A stretch of 64,000 bases of DNA from Acidobacteriota bacterium (GCA_025352795.1 JANXSF010000021.1:1-64000), one strand, 5' to 3'; positions 25,984-35,254 are shown, counted from the first letter of the stretch. Program-made: numbers and translations. The notes: generated by a model from the letters alone, not told the origin.

Positions 25984-28900
25984 GTCACAGGTATGGTTAC
26001 TTGCGGCCTCCCTTGCATTACCGGCGATGAGCCAGGCAGGGGCGGTCCGTGCTAACCCGGGATTTTCTCGCGATAGTGTCCCCCGCAATGACGATGGATC
26101 CAGTCCGCTGGTTCAGCTTGGATTCACCATCAACTTCTTTGGACAGATTCGCAATGCCGGCTACGTGAATAACAATGGCAACATCACGTTTGATCGTGCA
26201 CTCTCCTCCTTTACACCTTTTGGACTGGATGGAACGCAACAGGAGATCATTGCGGCATTCTTTGGCGATGTGGATACGCGCGGTAAAGGTTCCAGTCTGG
26301 TAACTTACGGGAACGACGTCGTAAATGGTCACGCCGCATTCGGAATCAATTTCATCAATGTTGGCTATTTTTCTTCACATGACGAAAAGTTGAACTCGTT
26401 TCAGTTGATCCTCATTGACCGCAACGATCTTGGTTCTGGCAACTTTGATCTGGAATTGAATTACGACAAAATCAAGTGGGAAACGGGCGAAGCCAGTGGT
26501 GGCATAGGTGGATTGGGTGGTGTTTCTGCGGCGGTTGGTTGGTCTAACGGCACCGGGCTCCCAGGCACTTCATACCAACTGAGTGGCTCGCTGATTCCAG
26601 GGTCGTTCCTTGATAACGGACCTCGCTCCCTGGTCAATCGAAGACAATACTCCACAGGCACTGGCGTGCCCACCGGTCGCTATACCTTTAGGGCTCGCAA
26701 TGGTATTTTGCTGCCTGGACTATCCATCGTTTCTTCAACAAAGATCGGCCCGATTTTCGTAGGCGATCCCTTCGCCATGCCGCTTGTTGCAGTGGGGGGC
26801 ACAACCTACCGTTGGTCCATTCTTACTGATCCTGGCCAGACCATTCCCTGGTTGAATCTGAGTTCGCTTGGAGTACTCAGCGGGACCCCTCCAGCTACAG
26901 GGATTTACGAATTTACGGCCAGTGTTTCGAGCAAGGTGGAAGATGCCGACCTGAGCGATGTGCAACGAATGTCCATCACAGTGATTCCTCCAACGCTATC
27001 TATTTCTGAAAGAAGTTGTCCGTTGCAGCCGGCGATTGCTGGTGTGCCATACAACGCGAAATTGGCCGTTTCCGGCGGTAGTGGACCTTTTATTTGGTCG
27101 TGGGGTGACACAACTATTCCCGGTGTGACTCTTTCCGATGCTGGCGTTGTTGCTGGAACTCCGACGCGGGCGGGCAGCTATGTCTTCAATTTGAAAGTTG
27201 CTGGTTCCCGGGTAGGTTCAGCGGAACCAGGAAACCGTCAATGCAGCTTCACAGTGCAAGCTGCGTTACCTGATCCGACCATTGCCGCTTGCCCATCTGC
27301 GAATGGAACTCTGGGGGTCCCAATCAACGAACCACAGCGGGCTGGGGGCGGAGATTCACCTTACATTTGGAACACGGCAGGCACACTTCCGCCTGGTTTT
27401 TCCCTCAATTCTGACGGAACCCTGTCAGGAATCGCCCAGGCTACTGGAACGTTTCAATTCGTTGTGGCCATCCGCGATCAGAAGGGAAAAACTTCTTCGC
27501 GGGAGTGCGCTATTCGAATTGCACAACCAGTGATTAATATCGCCACCGCATGTCCATTGACGGGCGGGGTTACGGGCACCACTTATAGCCGACAACTCGC
27601 TGCCAACGGTGGGCTCGCTCCGTACAACTGGTCCACCTTGGGGAATTTCCCTCGCGGACTAGCCCTTGCGCCGGATGGCGCCATCAGCGGACGTCCCAAT
27701 GAAGGCGGTGCCTATCAATTTCGCTTGCAGGCTGAAGATTCGAATGGGAACAAGGCATCGGTCCCATGCAGTCTGGCCGTGCAGCGAGCCGATTTAAGTA
27801 TCAACTCCTGCCCTTTGCCTCCGGGAAATTTCGCCGCAGGTTACAGTCAGAGATTGACGGTTGCAGCGGGTCTCGATCCACTCCTGTGGAGTTCGGTGGG
27901 ACGGCTACCAGCGGGTCTGTCTGTATCGAGTATGGGAGTCTTGAATGGAGTTCCGACAGAAGCGGGGGATTTCGATTTCGAGCTTCGCGTGAAGGATGCC
28001 CATGGTCTGACAGCGGCTCAGGAATGCCGTTTGTCCATTGAACCGAGTCAACTAAAAATAACTAGCGGCTGTCCGGCCAACCAGCCCGCCATTGGAAGCA
28101 GCTATAGTTTCCAGCCGTCCGTCGATGGGGGGATTGCACCGTATCGTTGGAGCGCCAACGGGACATTGCCTTCGGGCTTAAAGATGAACACCAACGGTGC
28201 CATATCGGGATCGGCTACCCAACTTGGTGGATTCACTTTTGAGACGGTAGTGCGCGATTCACGGTCTCGTGAAACAAGCATGACATGCACGGTTTCGACA
28301 AAGCTTCCAGGGGTTCCGCAATTGGTATTCACCGGGCCAACAGGAGCAGTGGCACCGGCCACAAATCAGATTCCCATTGCTTTGGAATTGACCGATATCT
28401 ACCCCCTGCCCATTGAAGTTACGCTAGGTATGAAAACTTCTGCCGAAACCGGTGCGATCAATGGTGAGGTGAACCAGTCCGATCCTACGGTTCGTTTCGC
28501 TGGGGGACAGTCAACCTTGGCGGTGACCATTCCGGCCGGGGTAAAGCGTCAACCTCTGAACATAATCTCCAGTGGAACGGTTGCCGGGCAAACCACTATC
28601 TTTGCCAGTAAGATTCGAATTGCCGGGGCTGATCTGCCAACGGTTCCGCCAGCTACGAATTTCACGGTTCGGTCGCTTGCTCCAGTATTAACGGATGCCT
28701 GCTATCGGATCATTGCTCCGGGGCTGCAACTGGAACTCACCGGTTATTCAACTACCAGGGATCTGACAGCGGCGAATCTTACCTTAAATGGTTCAAAGCT
28801 GCCCAGCATCGCCTTGTCTGGCTATGCCGGAGAATATTTCCTCAATGCGCTTTCCATTCGGACAGGGGGAGCATTCTTCATCACGGCACCAATCGTCATG

Positions 28901-28990
28901 CTGGACCCGTTCAAAGTGAATTCGATTTTGGTGGATGTCACCAATCGAAGCGGTGCCTCGGCATCACGCACTGTGCGGGTGTGTCAGTAA
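25976..28990 (+). CDS. Large exported NIDO plus putative-Ig repeat protein
   Basis: A 1004-residue protein. After a signal peptide (VWLLAASLALPAMSQAG), residues about 35-215 form a nidogen-like (NIDO) domain: LGFTINFFGQIRNAGYVNNN, then IIAAFFGDVDTRG and AVGWSNGTG. About six putative-Ig (He_PIG) domains of 86-91 residues follow, the later ones starting near 347, 438, 524, 610 and 697. Each of these five has a Cys-Pro near its start and a Cys on its last strand (QCSFTV, ECAIRI, PCSLAV, ECRLSI, TCTVST), probably one disulfide per domain. A C-terminal 230-residue beta region ends in VCQ. No sorting signal was seen. A surface adhesin is likely. Confidence 0.85.
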   Translation: MNKSQVWLLAASLALPAMSQAGAVRANPGFSRDSVPRNDDGSSPLVQLGFTINFFGQIRNAGYVNNNGNITFDRALSSFTPFGLDGTQQEIIAAFFGDVDTRGKGSSLVTYGNDVVNGHAAFGINFINVGYFSSHDEKLNSFQLILIDRNDLGSGNFDLELNYDKIKWETGEASGGIGGLGGVSAAVGWSNGTGLPGTSYQLSGSLIPGSFLDNGPRSLVNRRQYSTGTGVPTGRYTFRARNGILLPGLSIVSSTKIGPIFVGDPFAMPLVAVGGTTYRWSILTDPGQTIPWLNLSSLGVLSGTPPATGIYEFTASVSSKVEDADLSDVQRMSITVIPPTLSISERSCPLQPAIAGVPYNAKLAVSGGSGPFIWSWGDTTIPGVTLSDAGVVAGTPTRAGSYVFNLKVAGSRVGSAEPGNRQCSFTVQAALPDPTIAACPSANGTLGVPINEPQRAGGGDSPYIWNTAGTLPPGFSLNSDGTLSGIAQATGTFQFVVAIRDQKGKTSSRECAIRIAQPVINIATACPLTGGVTGTTYSRQLAANGGLAPYNWSTLGNFPRGLALAPDGAISGRPNEGGAYQFRLQAEDSNGNKASVPCSLAVQRADLSINSCPLPPGNFAAGYSQRLTVAAGLDPLLWSSVGRLPAGLSVSSMGVLNGVPTEAGDFDFELRVKDAHGLTAAQECRLSIEPSQLKITSGCPANQPAIGSSYSFQPSVDGGIAPYRWSANGTLPSGLKMNTNGAISGSATQLGGFTFETVVRDSRSRETSMTCTVSTKLPGVPQLVFTGPTGAVAPATNQIPIALELTDIYPLPIEVTLGMKTSAETGAINGEVNQSDPTVRFAGGQSTLAVTIPAGVKRQPLNIISSGTVAGQTTIFASKIRIAGADLPTVPPATNFTVRSLAPVLTDACYRIIAPGLQLELTGYSTTRDLTAANLTLNGSKLPSIALSGYAGEYFLNALSIRTGGAFFITAPIVMLDPFKVNSILVDVTNRSGASASRTVRVCQ

Positions 28991-28992
28991 GC

Positions 28993-29643
28993 TTACTTGA
29001 CGATGGTGATTGTCTGGATATAATCCAGTCGGGGAAATACACGATCCATATATGCGTTCGTTTCCAGTTCCAAACGGTTGGGCTCAGGACCATTGCCCTT
29101 GGGAAGAAGTTCACCGTACAAGAAGCTTAGTTGGTCGGCCACTTCCATCCCTTCCAGCACTTTACCGATAGGGGCAAGTCCATCTTTATCCAACTGTCGA
29201 TTGTCCTTCAGGTTGATGAAAAGTTGCGTAGTTCGCGAGGCAGGCCCCAGTGCGGCAAAGGTAATGGTACCGCGCATATTTTTTTCTAAGACAGGATCAT
29301 CGTTGATTCTTAATTGCCGCCATAAGGCTTGCATTTTGGGATCGCGATGGACGCCGAATTGCGCCACAAAACCACGGATCACCCGATGGAATTTCACTTT
29401 GTCGTAGTATTTCTGCTCTATCAACTCATAGAAATGATCCACCCCACGCGGTGCCCAATCCCGATGGATCTCCAGTAGGATATCGCCCTTACTGGTGGCC
29501 ATCTTCGCTTGAAAGATATCGGGGGCATGGGTCGATTCCTTCTTCTTCACCTCCGCTGGCTTTTCAGGAGCGCACCCCGTGAGTGCCAATAGGAGTGCGA
29601 ACAAGCCCACAACAACCAATTGAACAAACGGACGACCCCTCAT
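28993..29643 (-). CDS. Cyclophilin-type peptidyl-prolyl isomerase, lipoprotein
   Basis: A 216-residue protein with a lipoprotein signal and lipobox (LLALTGCAPE, Cys near 24). The cyclophilin domain follows: VDHFYELIEQKYYDKVKFHR and VIRGFVAQFG, then GTITFAALGPASRTTQLFIN. It folds periplasmic proteins by proline isomerisation. The usual FHR and QFG residues are present, while the GGD of many cyclophilins is replaced by FGVHRDP. Its start overlaps the polA stop by 4 bases, so it is cotranscribed with polA. Confidence 0.92.
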   Translation of the reverse strand: MRGRPFVQLVVVGLFALLLALTGCAPEKPAEVKKKESTHAPDIFQAKMATSKGDILLEIHRDWAPRGVDHFYELIEQKYYDKVKFHRVIRGFVAQFGVHRDPKMQALWRQLRINDDPVLEKNMRGTITFAALGPASRTTQLFINLKDNRQLDKDGLAPIGKVLEGMEVADQLSFLYGELLPKGNGPEPNRLELETNAYMDRVFPRLDYIQTITIVK

Positions 29644-32159
29644 TTTGCATCTCGCCAGTTAGGTCCAATTCCGGCTTCCACCAAAAGTGGGACCTGCAAC
29701 TTAGCCACGTTTTCCATCAATCGCTTAACCATTGCTGCCGCTGCCTGGGCCTCTTCCGGTGGAGCTTCCAATAGAAGTTCATCGTGCACTTGCAACAACA
29801 CCCGAGACTTCATTTTTTCCTGTTCCAGCTCCTGATCCAACCGGATCATGGCCAGTTTAATCAAATCCGACGCCGAACCTTGCAGAGGTGTGTTCACCGC
29901 CGTACGCTCAGCAAACCCTCGCATATTTGGGTTTCGCGATTGGATCTCCGGGATGGGCCTCCGCCTTCCGTGCATGGTCACGGCATAGCCTCTTTCCCGC
30001 ACTTGCAATATTGTCTGGTCAATCCAACGTTTCACCCCGGCATAGCGTTCAAAATAGTTCTTGATGTAAGTCTGCGCTTCTCCCCTGGGGATGCCCAGCG
30101 ATTGAGATAATCCAAACGCCGTTTGCCCATACACGATGCCGAAGTTCACAGCCTTGGCGCTTCGGCGCATTTCCGGCGTAACAAATAATGGTGCAGCTCC
30201 GAATACTTCGGCCGCTGTTCGGGTATGAATATCTTCGCCGTTGCGGAAGGCATCCAGCAATACCGCGTCCAACGAAAGGTGCGCCAGCAAGCGCAATTCA
30301 ATTTGGGAATAATCAGCGGCGATCATTACCCAACCAGGTTCGGGCACAAACGCAGCCCGAATTTCGCGACCCAGTGGTGTGCGAATCGGAATATTTTGCA
30401 GGTTCGGATCAAAACTGGAAAGCCGTCCGGTAGCAGCGCCCGTCTGGTTGAAAGTGGTGTGGACGCGCCCCGTGCTGGACCGGATCATGGTGGGTAAAGC
30501 ATCCACATAAGTACTCTTCAATTTCGACATACCGCGAAATTCCAGCACCTTGGCGGCGATCGGATGCTCTACCGCCAGCAATTCTAAAACATCTGCTCCG
30601 GTGGAATAATTCTTCGTCTTGCCAGTCTTGCCCTGCACGGGCAGGTTCATCTCCTCAAACATTACTTTGCCCAATTGTACTGGCGAATTAATGTTGAATG
30701 GGTGCCCGGCCACGTCATAAATCTCACCAGTCAGCCGTGTGATTTCGGTTTCCATCTGGTTGGATAGTCCAGACAGCACTGCCGTATCCACTCGAATGCC
30801 GGTGCGTTCCATACGAGCCAGCACCGGGGAGACTGGCAGATCTATTTCCTGGTAAACAGTCTGGCCACCTTCAGCCGTAACTCTTGGCTCAAGCTTGGCC
30901 GCTAATTTCCAAATTAAATCGGCTTTGGCTGCAGCACCAGGAAGCGGCTTTTCTCCAAAATGGGTCTCTGATAAGCTCTCCAAACGGCAACCACCTGGAT
31001 CTGCATTCAGCAAAAATGCTTCCAATTCCACATCGCGCAGAATCCCTTTGGCGCTCGGGAATTCGCGATAAATGTCTTTGGCGTTATGAACGATTTTGGA
31101 GATCTTCGCGTCCATCAGTAACCCGGCGGCTAATTCGCGCGGACCACTTACCGCGCGGCCTTCCACGGCAACACCCATTGAGGATTCAGCTTCGCTCATG
31201 GCCAATGCCACCGGTCCAAGGCCCACAAAATCAGCCAGTTGTTGAGCAGTTTCGATGGAACCAAATTCAGCCACTCGGACCACGGCTGGGGTCGATTTTT
31301 CAAACTCTTTCAGAAAAGTGAAAAATTCCATTTCTCTATAAATTTCGCGCAGGGCATCGGCGTCTGGCGGGGTAAGGGCCAATTCGTCCAGCGGACAATC
31401 CACTGGAGCGGAAGTGTCCACGGTGGCCAGCCGTTTACTCAAAAGAATCTGTTCGCGATTGTTTTGCAGGCTCTCCCGATAAGTACGTTTTTCCACTTCA
31501 GCGGCGTGTTCCAGCGCTGCTTCTACCGAACCAAAGCGCAGGATCAAATCTTTGGCGCCTTTTTCGCCAATGCCTGGAGCTCCGGGAATATTATCTACGG
31601 CATCGCCCTTCAAAGCCAACAGATCGGCCACTTGGGAGGGGGCAACCCCAAGAAACTCCTTGACCTGTTCCGGCCCATACAGGGCGTCGTCCTTGGCCGG
31701 GTTGAGCATGGTGATCTGGTCCGTCACCAACTGCATTAAATCTTTATCGGAAGTGACAATGACCACTTCAAAACCCTTCGCTGCGTAGCGTTGGGCCAGG
31801 CCGCCAATCACATCATCAGCCTCGAAACCGGGGAACTCCAGCACAGGGATTTTCATGGCTTCAAGCAAGCGGCGGACAAGGGGAATTTGCTGAAGAAGGT
31901 CGGGTGGAGTTTCGGTGCGGTTGGCCTTATAAGCGGCGAATTCCTGTTCCCGAAAGGTGGGTCCGGTGCTCTCGAAAACTGCTGCCAGGAAATCCGGCTT
32001 ATGAGCGGTCATCAGCTTGCGCACCATGTTGTGGAAGATGAAGACAGCTTCGGTAGGAATTCCTTTTGAGGTCCTCATGGACGGTGCACCTGTGCGGGCT
32101 CTTGCATGGTAGGCACGGAAGATGTAGCCAAACGAATCAATCAAAAATAGCCGGGGCAT
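29640..32159 (-). CDS. polA: DNA polymerase I
   Basis: An 839-residue protein. The 5'-nuclease domain (about 1-290) keeps FEADDVIGGLA, VTSDKDLMQLV and DAVDNIPGAPGIGEKGA. The middle domain (about 300-470) is shaped like the 3'-5' exonuclease, but the DxE motif is gone: the strand reads GPVALAMSEAESS where a proofreading enzyme has FDTET-like residues. The polymerase domain is intact: MIAADYSQIELRLLAHLS, RRSAKAVNFGIVYGQTAFGL and VLLQVHDELLLEAP. It is a repair/replication polymerase, probably without proofreading, and is followed by the cyclophilin gene. Confidence 0.97.
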   Translation of the reverse strand: MPRLFLIDSFGYIFRAYHARARTGAPSMRTSKGIPTEAVFIFHNMVRKLMTAHKPDFLAAVFESTGPTFREQEFAAYKANRTETPPDLLQQIPLVRRLLEAMKIPVLEFPGFEADDVIGGLAQRYAAKGFEVVIVTSDKDLMQLVTDQITMLNPAKDDALYGPEQVKEFLGVAPSQVADLLALKGDAVDNIPGAPGIGEKGAKDLILRFGSVEAALEHAAEVEKRTYRESLQNNREQILLSKRLATVDTSAPVDCPLDELALTPPDADALREIYREMEFFTFLKEFEKSTPAVVRVAEFGSIETAQQLADFVGLGPVALAMSEAESSMGVAVEGRAVSGPRELAAGLLMDAKISKIVHNAKDIYREFPSAKGILRDVELEAFLLNADPGGCRLESLSETHFGEKPLPGAAAKADLIWKLAAKLEPRVTAEGGQTVYQEIDLPVSPVLARMERTGIRVDTAVLSGLSNQMETEITRLTGEIYDVAGHPFNINSPVQLGKVMFEEMNLPVQGKTGKTKNYSTGADVLELLAVEHPIAAKVLEFRGMSKLKSTYVDALPTMIRSSTGRVHTTFNQTGAATGRLSSFDPNLQNIPIRTPLGREIRAAFVPEPGWVMIAADYSQIELRLLAHLSLDAVLLDAFRNGEDIHTRTAAEVFGAAPLFVTPEMRRSAKAVNFGIVYGQTAFGLSQSLGIPRGEAQTYIKNYFERYAGVKRWIDQTILQVRERGYAVTMHGRRRPIPEIQSRNPNMRGFAERTAVNTPLQGSASDLIKLAMIRLDQELEQEKMKSRVLLQVHDELLLEAPPEEAQAAAAMVKRLMENVAKLQVPLLVEAGIGPNWRDAK

Positions 32160-32229
32160 TCTGAATCAGGATAGCGTAGTGCACTGTGCGGACTGCAAAT
32201 ATGCCAACGGCAATTGTATTTATGGTGCC

Positions 32230-32886
32230 TTAAGAAGTGGATTTAGCTCGTCGAGTGGTGTTCCGTGGGGTTGGGCGCAGGCCGGTAAAGAGTGTGTGGC
32301 AATGGTGACGGGCCAGATGGATGATGTCGTTATGAGAGCCTAAATGACCAGCCATCCCCAGTGTTGCCAACCCATGGACACCTGCCCATATCACCTGTGC
32401 CAGACGGGCTGGATCTTCGGCGATAATGCGGCCTGCGCGCTGCTCTGCGGCAATGGTGTTGACCAGGACGGCAAAGGCTCCATCCGCCTCAACGGCTAGA
32501 TCAGGATAATCTCCCCAGGTGCAAATCGAATCGGAAAACATGGTTTTGTAGTGCGATTGATTGGCCATGGCGAAATTAACGTAGGCCATGCCCATCTCCT
32601 CCAGGGGGTCCTTTTTGTTGGTGTGTGCCTGATCTACTGCGGATTGAAGAGTTTGATGAAAGACACGAAAGCCTTCCAGGGCGAGGCGTGCAAGCAGGGC
32701 AGATTTGTCCTTGAAATGTCGATACAAAGCGGTTCGGGAAACACCAAGCCGCAGACCTACGTCGCGCAGCGTTAACGAATCAACCCCTGTTTTACGAATT
32801 GTTTGGAGTGCTGCTTCCACCAGCGCGACTTGCAAGTCCGGATGATGATAGGTCCCTTTGGGTTTACGCTTTAATTTAACTGGCAC
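32230..32886 (-). CDS. TetR-family repressor
   Basis: A 218-residue protein. The N-terminal helix-turn-helix is clear (TLRDVGLRLGVSRTALYRHF, near residues 39-58). The rest is the helical ligand domain, with a WAGVHGLATLGMAGHL segment typical of the TetR_WHG-like group. It is divergent from a membrane-protein gene, and two inverted repeats lie in the 69-base gap, so it likely represses both. If the predicted promoter is right, its mRNA begins at or next to the ATG. Confidence 0.92.
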   Translation of the reverse strand: MPVKLKRKPKGTYHHPDLQVALVEAALQTIRKTGVDSLTLRDVGLRLGVSRTALYRHFKDKSALLARLALEGFRVFHQTLQSAVDQAHTNKKDPLEEMGMAYVNFAMANQSHYKTMFSDSICTWGDYPDLAVEADGAFAVLVNTIAAEQRAGRIIAEDPARLAQVIWAGVHGLATLGMAGHLGSHNDIIHLARHHCHTLFTGLRPTPRNTTRRAKSTS

Positions 32887-32891
32887 GAACC

Positions 32892-32937
32892 AGTTTAGGA
32901 AAAAGTGTTGACAGTGTCAACATACTTTCGGTAATAT
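32892..32937. promoter_or_regulatory. Divergent promoters sharing an operator
   Basis: Plus strand: TTGACA (32908-32913), 18 bases, TAATAT (32932-32937), driving the membrane-protein gene. Minus strand: TTGACA (32920-32915), 17 bases, TAAACT (32897-32892), driving tetR. Both -35 boxes are halves of the same inverted repeat. Confidence 0.6.
32906..32922. promoter_or_regulatory. TetR operator 1, perfect inverted repeat
   Basis: TGTTGAC-AGT-GTCAACA, 7-bp arms, no mismatch. It covers the -35 boxes of both divergent promoters. A TetR dimer bound here would block both genes. Confidence 0.75.
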
Positions 32938-32939
32938 CA

Positions 32940-32956
32940 TGTTGACGGTGACAACA
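32940..32956. promoter_or_regulatory. TetR operator 2, near-perfect inverted repeat
   Basis: TGTTGAC-GGT-GACAACA shares its left arm with operator 1 and has one mismatch pair. Its centre is 34 bases from the first site. It covers the predicted transcription start and reaches the A of the ATG at 32956. Confidence 0.65.
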
Positions 32957-33765
32957 TGAAAACACTTTGGCAAACAAACAAACCTTTAACGGCGGTAGGC
33001 ATTTTGATGCTGCCAGTCTTTATTCTGTCCTTATTTGGAATTGTGTTTGACCAACGCCTGCTAGGGGGAGTTCCAGTTTGGTTGAAGCCGACGAAGTTTG
33101 CAATTTCAGTTACTATCTATACGCTGACGCTCGCCTGGATCTTTCGATACTTGCCGGAATGGCGGCGGGTAAGATGGATCACCGGATGGCTTACGGCGCT
33201 AACCATGGTGTTGGAGATTGTGATTGTCGTCGGACAGGCCGTGCGTGGTACCGCCAGCCATTTCAATACCGGAACTCCGACAGACACAAAGTTGTACTCG
33301 ATTATGGGCGTGGCCATTTTGATTGCCTGGACAGCCTCTCTGGCCATCGCAGTGGCGCTGTTTCGGCAGCGGTTCCGTGATCCGGTGATGGGCTGGGCGC
33401 TACGGCTGGGAATGTTGATCACGGTAGTGGGTTCAGCAACCGGTGGTTTGATGGTTACGCCCACCAACGCACAATTTGCGATGGCACGGAAAACGCATAG
33501 CCTGCCGGTATCGGGCGGGCACTCTGTTGGTGGTCCCGATGGCGGCCCGGGCATTCCCTTTACCGGATGGAACCGGGAGCTTGGCGATTTGCGTGTACCG
33601 CACTTCTTTGGTCTACATGCCATGCAGATCCTGCCATTGTTGACTTGGTTGCTGAAACCCAGTCGCCCAAGCTTGGTGGTTGGATTGGCAGCAGTTTATG
33701 CTGCTGTGTACCTGGCGTTGCTGGCGCAAGCGATGGCGGGAATTCCCTTGTTGGGAGGTGCGTGA
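32956..33765 (+). CDS. Polytopic membrane protein under TetR control
   Basis: A 269-residue protein with about seven membrane helices (first LTAVGILMLPVFILSLFGIV). Loops contain KPTKFAISVTIYTLTLAW, a Gly/Pro-rich stretch (GGHSVGGPDGGPGIPF) and RVPHFFGLHAMQILPLLTWL with two His. I do not know its function. The next gene begins at its stop (TGATG), so translation is coupled to an ABA4-like gene. Control by the divergent TetR is inferred from the operators. Confidence 0.75.
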   Translation: MKTLWQTNKPLTAVGILMLPVFILSLFGIVFDQRLLGGVPVWLKPTKFAISVTIYTLTLAWIFRYLPEWRRVRWITGWLTALTMVLEIVIVVGQAVRGTASHFNTGTPTDTKLYSIMGVAILIAWTASLAIAVALFRQRFRDPVMGWALRLGMLITVVGSATGGLMVTPTNAQFAMARKTHSLPVSGGHSVGGPDGGPGIPFTGWNRELGDLRVPHFFGLHAMQILPLLTWLLKPSRPSLVVGLAAVYAAVYLALLAQAMAGIPLLGGA

Positions 33766-34185
33766 TGAACCCTCAGAAGATATTTGCAATTTGTAATCTG
33801 GTGGCCATGGGTGGATGGACGCTACTGATATTTACATCGAGGAAACATTGGGTGTCCACCGTATTGGCGGGTCGTGTGATTCCTTTGCTGCTAGCCACTA
33901 TCTACCTTTGCCTGCTGGTGGCCCATTGGGGTGAGAGCGCCGGGGGATTCGGCTCTTTTGAAGGAAGTTGCGTCCTTGTTCGCCGACCCGTGGATGCTGC
34001 TAGCGGGATGGGTCCACTATTTAGCGTTTGATTTATTTGTAGGGACGTGGGAGGTGCAGGACGCTGTGAAGAACTCAGTTTCCCATTTGTTGGTAATTCC
34101 GTGTCTTCTTTTAACGTTTTTGTTTGGACCAATTGGATTGTTAAGTTACTTTGCAGTGCGCACTGTAGTGTTGTGGGGCGGGTAG
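33765..34185 (+). pseudogene. ABA4-like (DUF4281) membrane protein gene with a single-base frameshift
   Basis: The frame starting at ATG 33765 reads MNPQKIFAICNLVAMGGWTL and then ESAGGFGS, like DUF4281. From there the conserved sequence continues only in the +1 frame: LKEVASLFADPWMLLAGWVH, LAFDLFVGTWEVQDA and LLVIPCLLLTFLFGPIGLL, ending at 34185. Removing one T from the run TTTT (33956-33959) restores one protein of about 139 residues. As read, the protein ends early at 34031. A sequencing error, a recent mutation or a recoding site are all possible. The ATG overlaps the upstream stop by one base. Confidence 0.8.
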
Positions 34186-34302
34186 GTAAGTATGGAATGG
34201 CAAAACAAATTTTCCACAGCGGTTAACGAACCACACTCATTCCGCCCAAGTGTTGCAAAAAAGTCACAGTGAAGCGGATCTAAGTATATTATAAAGAGTT
34301 GC

Positions 34303-34332
34303 TTACCAAATTTCATATTTCTCTGCTACACT
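34303..34332 (+). promoter_or_regulatory. Possible promoter before lpxC
   Basis: TTACCA (34303-34308), 18 bases, TACACT (34327-34332), each 4 of 6 to consensus, in the AT-rich 177-base gap before lpxC. A pattern match only. Nothing else was found in the gap. Confidence 0.3.
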
Positions 34333-34362
34333 GACGTTTTCGATTCAAGCGGAGGAACATAT

Positions 34363-35253
34363 TTGCGATTTGAAACAACGATTCAGCGCCCCGTGGAAGC
34401 GTCTGGCGTGGGTTTGCATCACGGTGTAAAGGTTTCAATTCGTATCCTGCCAGCCCCTCCGGGTGTGGGCATTGTTTTCATCCGCACCGATCTTTCTAAC
34501 TTTGAGATCCCGGCAAGTTGGCGTCATGTGGCCCGAGTCAGTTATGCCACCAGTCTGATGCGCCAAGGAGTGTTGATTTCCACTACGGAACATTTGCTGA
34601 GCGTTCTTTATTCCATGGGCGTGGATAACGCTTACATTGAAATCGACAATTTGGAAGTGCCGATTCTTGACGGATCGGGTGAGCCCTTCGTCAAATTAAT
34701 TCAGCAAGCAGGACTCAAAACGTATCGCCGCCGTCGCCGCTTCATGCGCATACGACGTCCAGTAACGATAGAGGCAAGCGGTAAAGCTATCTCCATTTTC
34801 CCTTCTGAAAAGTTCGAGCTCACCTGCAATATTTTCTTTGATCATCCGCTGGTTGGCCATCAACGGATGCAATGCGAATTGACACCTGAATTCTACGCTT
34901 CGGAAATTGCTCCGGCCCGCACCTTCGGCTTTAATCACGAACTGGACGCCATGCGTAACATGGGCTTGATTCGTGGAGCATCTTTAGAAAACGCTGTCTG
35001 TTTTGACCCAACCACCGTTATGAACCCTGGCGGGCTTCGCTTTCCTGATGAGTGTTGCCGACACAAGGTGCTGGATTTGATTGGGGATTTGGCGCTGATC
35101 GGCAAGTCTTTGATTGGTCACGTGGTGGCGGAACGGGCTGGGCACGCGATGCACGCGGCACTGGTTGCCCGCATTATGCAGGACCCCTCGCTGTACGAAA
35201 TTGTCACCTACGAACAATTAGAACTGAGCACGCAGCATGCTTTAGCGGGCTGA
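34363..35253 (+). CDS. lpxC: UDP-3-O-acyl-N-acetylglucosamine deacetylase
   Basis: A 296-residue enzyme of the committed step of lipid A synthesis in the cytoplasm. Zinc ligands are visible: His77 in STTEHLLSVLYSMGVDN, and His234/Asp238 in the HKVLDLIGD motif. It starts at TTG 34363 with GGAGG 7 bases upstream. Its presence shows the cell makes lipid A. It is followed 1 base after its stop by a phosphatidyltransferase gene, so the two are probably one transcript. Confidence 0.97.
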   Translation: MRFETTIQRPVEASGVGLHHGVKVSIRILPAPPGVGIVFIRTDLSNFEIPASWRHVARVSYATSLMRQGVLISTTEHLLSVLYSMGVDNAYIEIDNLEVPILDGSGEPFVKLIQQAGLKTYRRRRRFMRIRRPVTIEASGKAISIFPSEKFELTCNIFFDHPLVGHQRMQCELTPEFYASEIAPARTFGFNHELDAMRNMGLIRGASLENAVCFDPTTVMNPGGLRFPDECCRHKVLDLIGDLALIGKSLIGHVVAERAGHAMHAALVARIMQDPSLYEIVTYEQLELSTQHALAG

Positions 35254-35254
35254 T

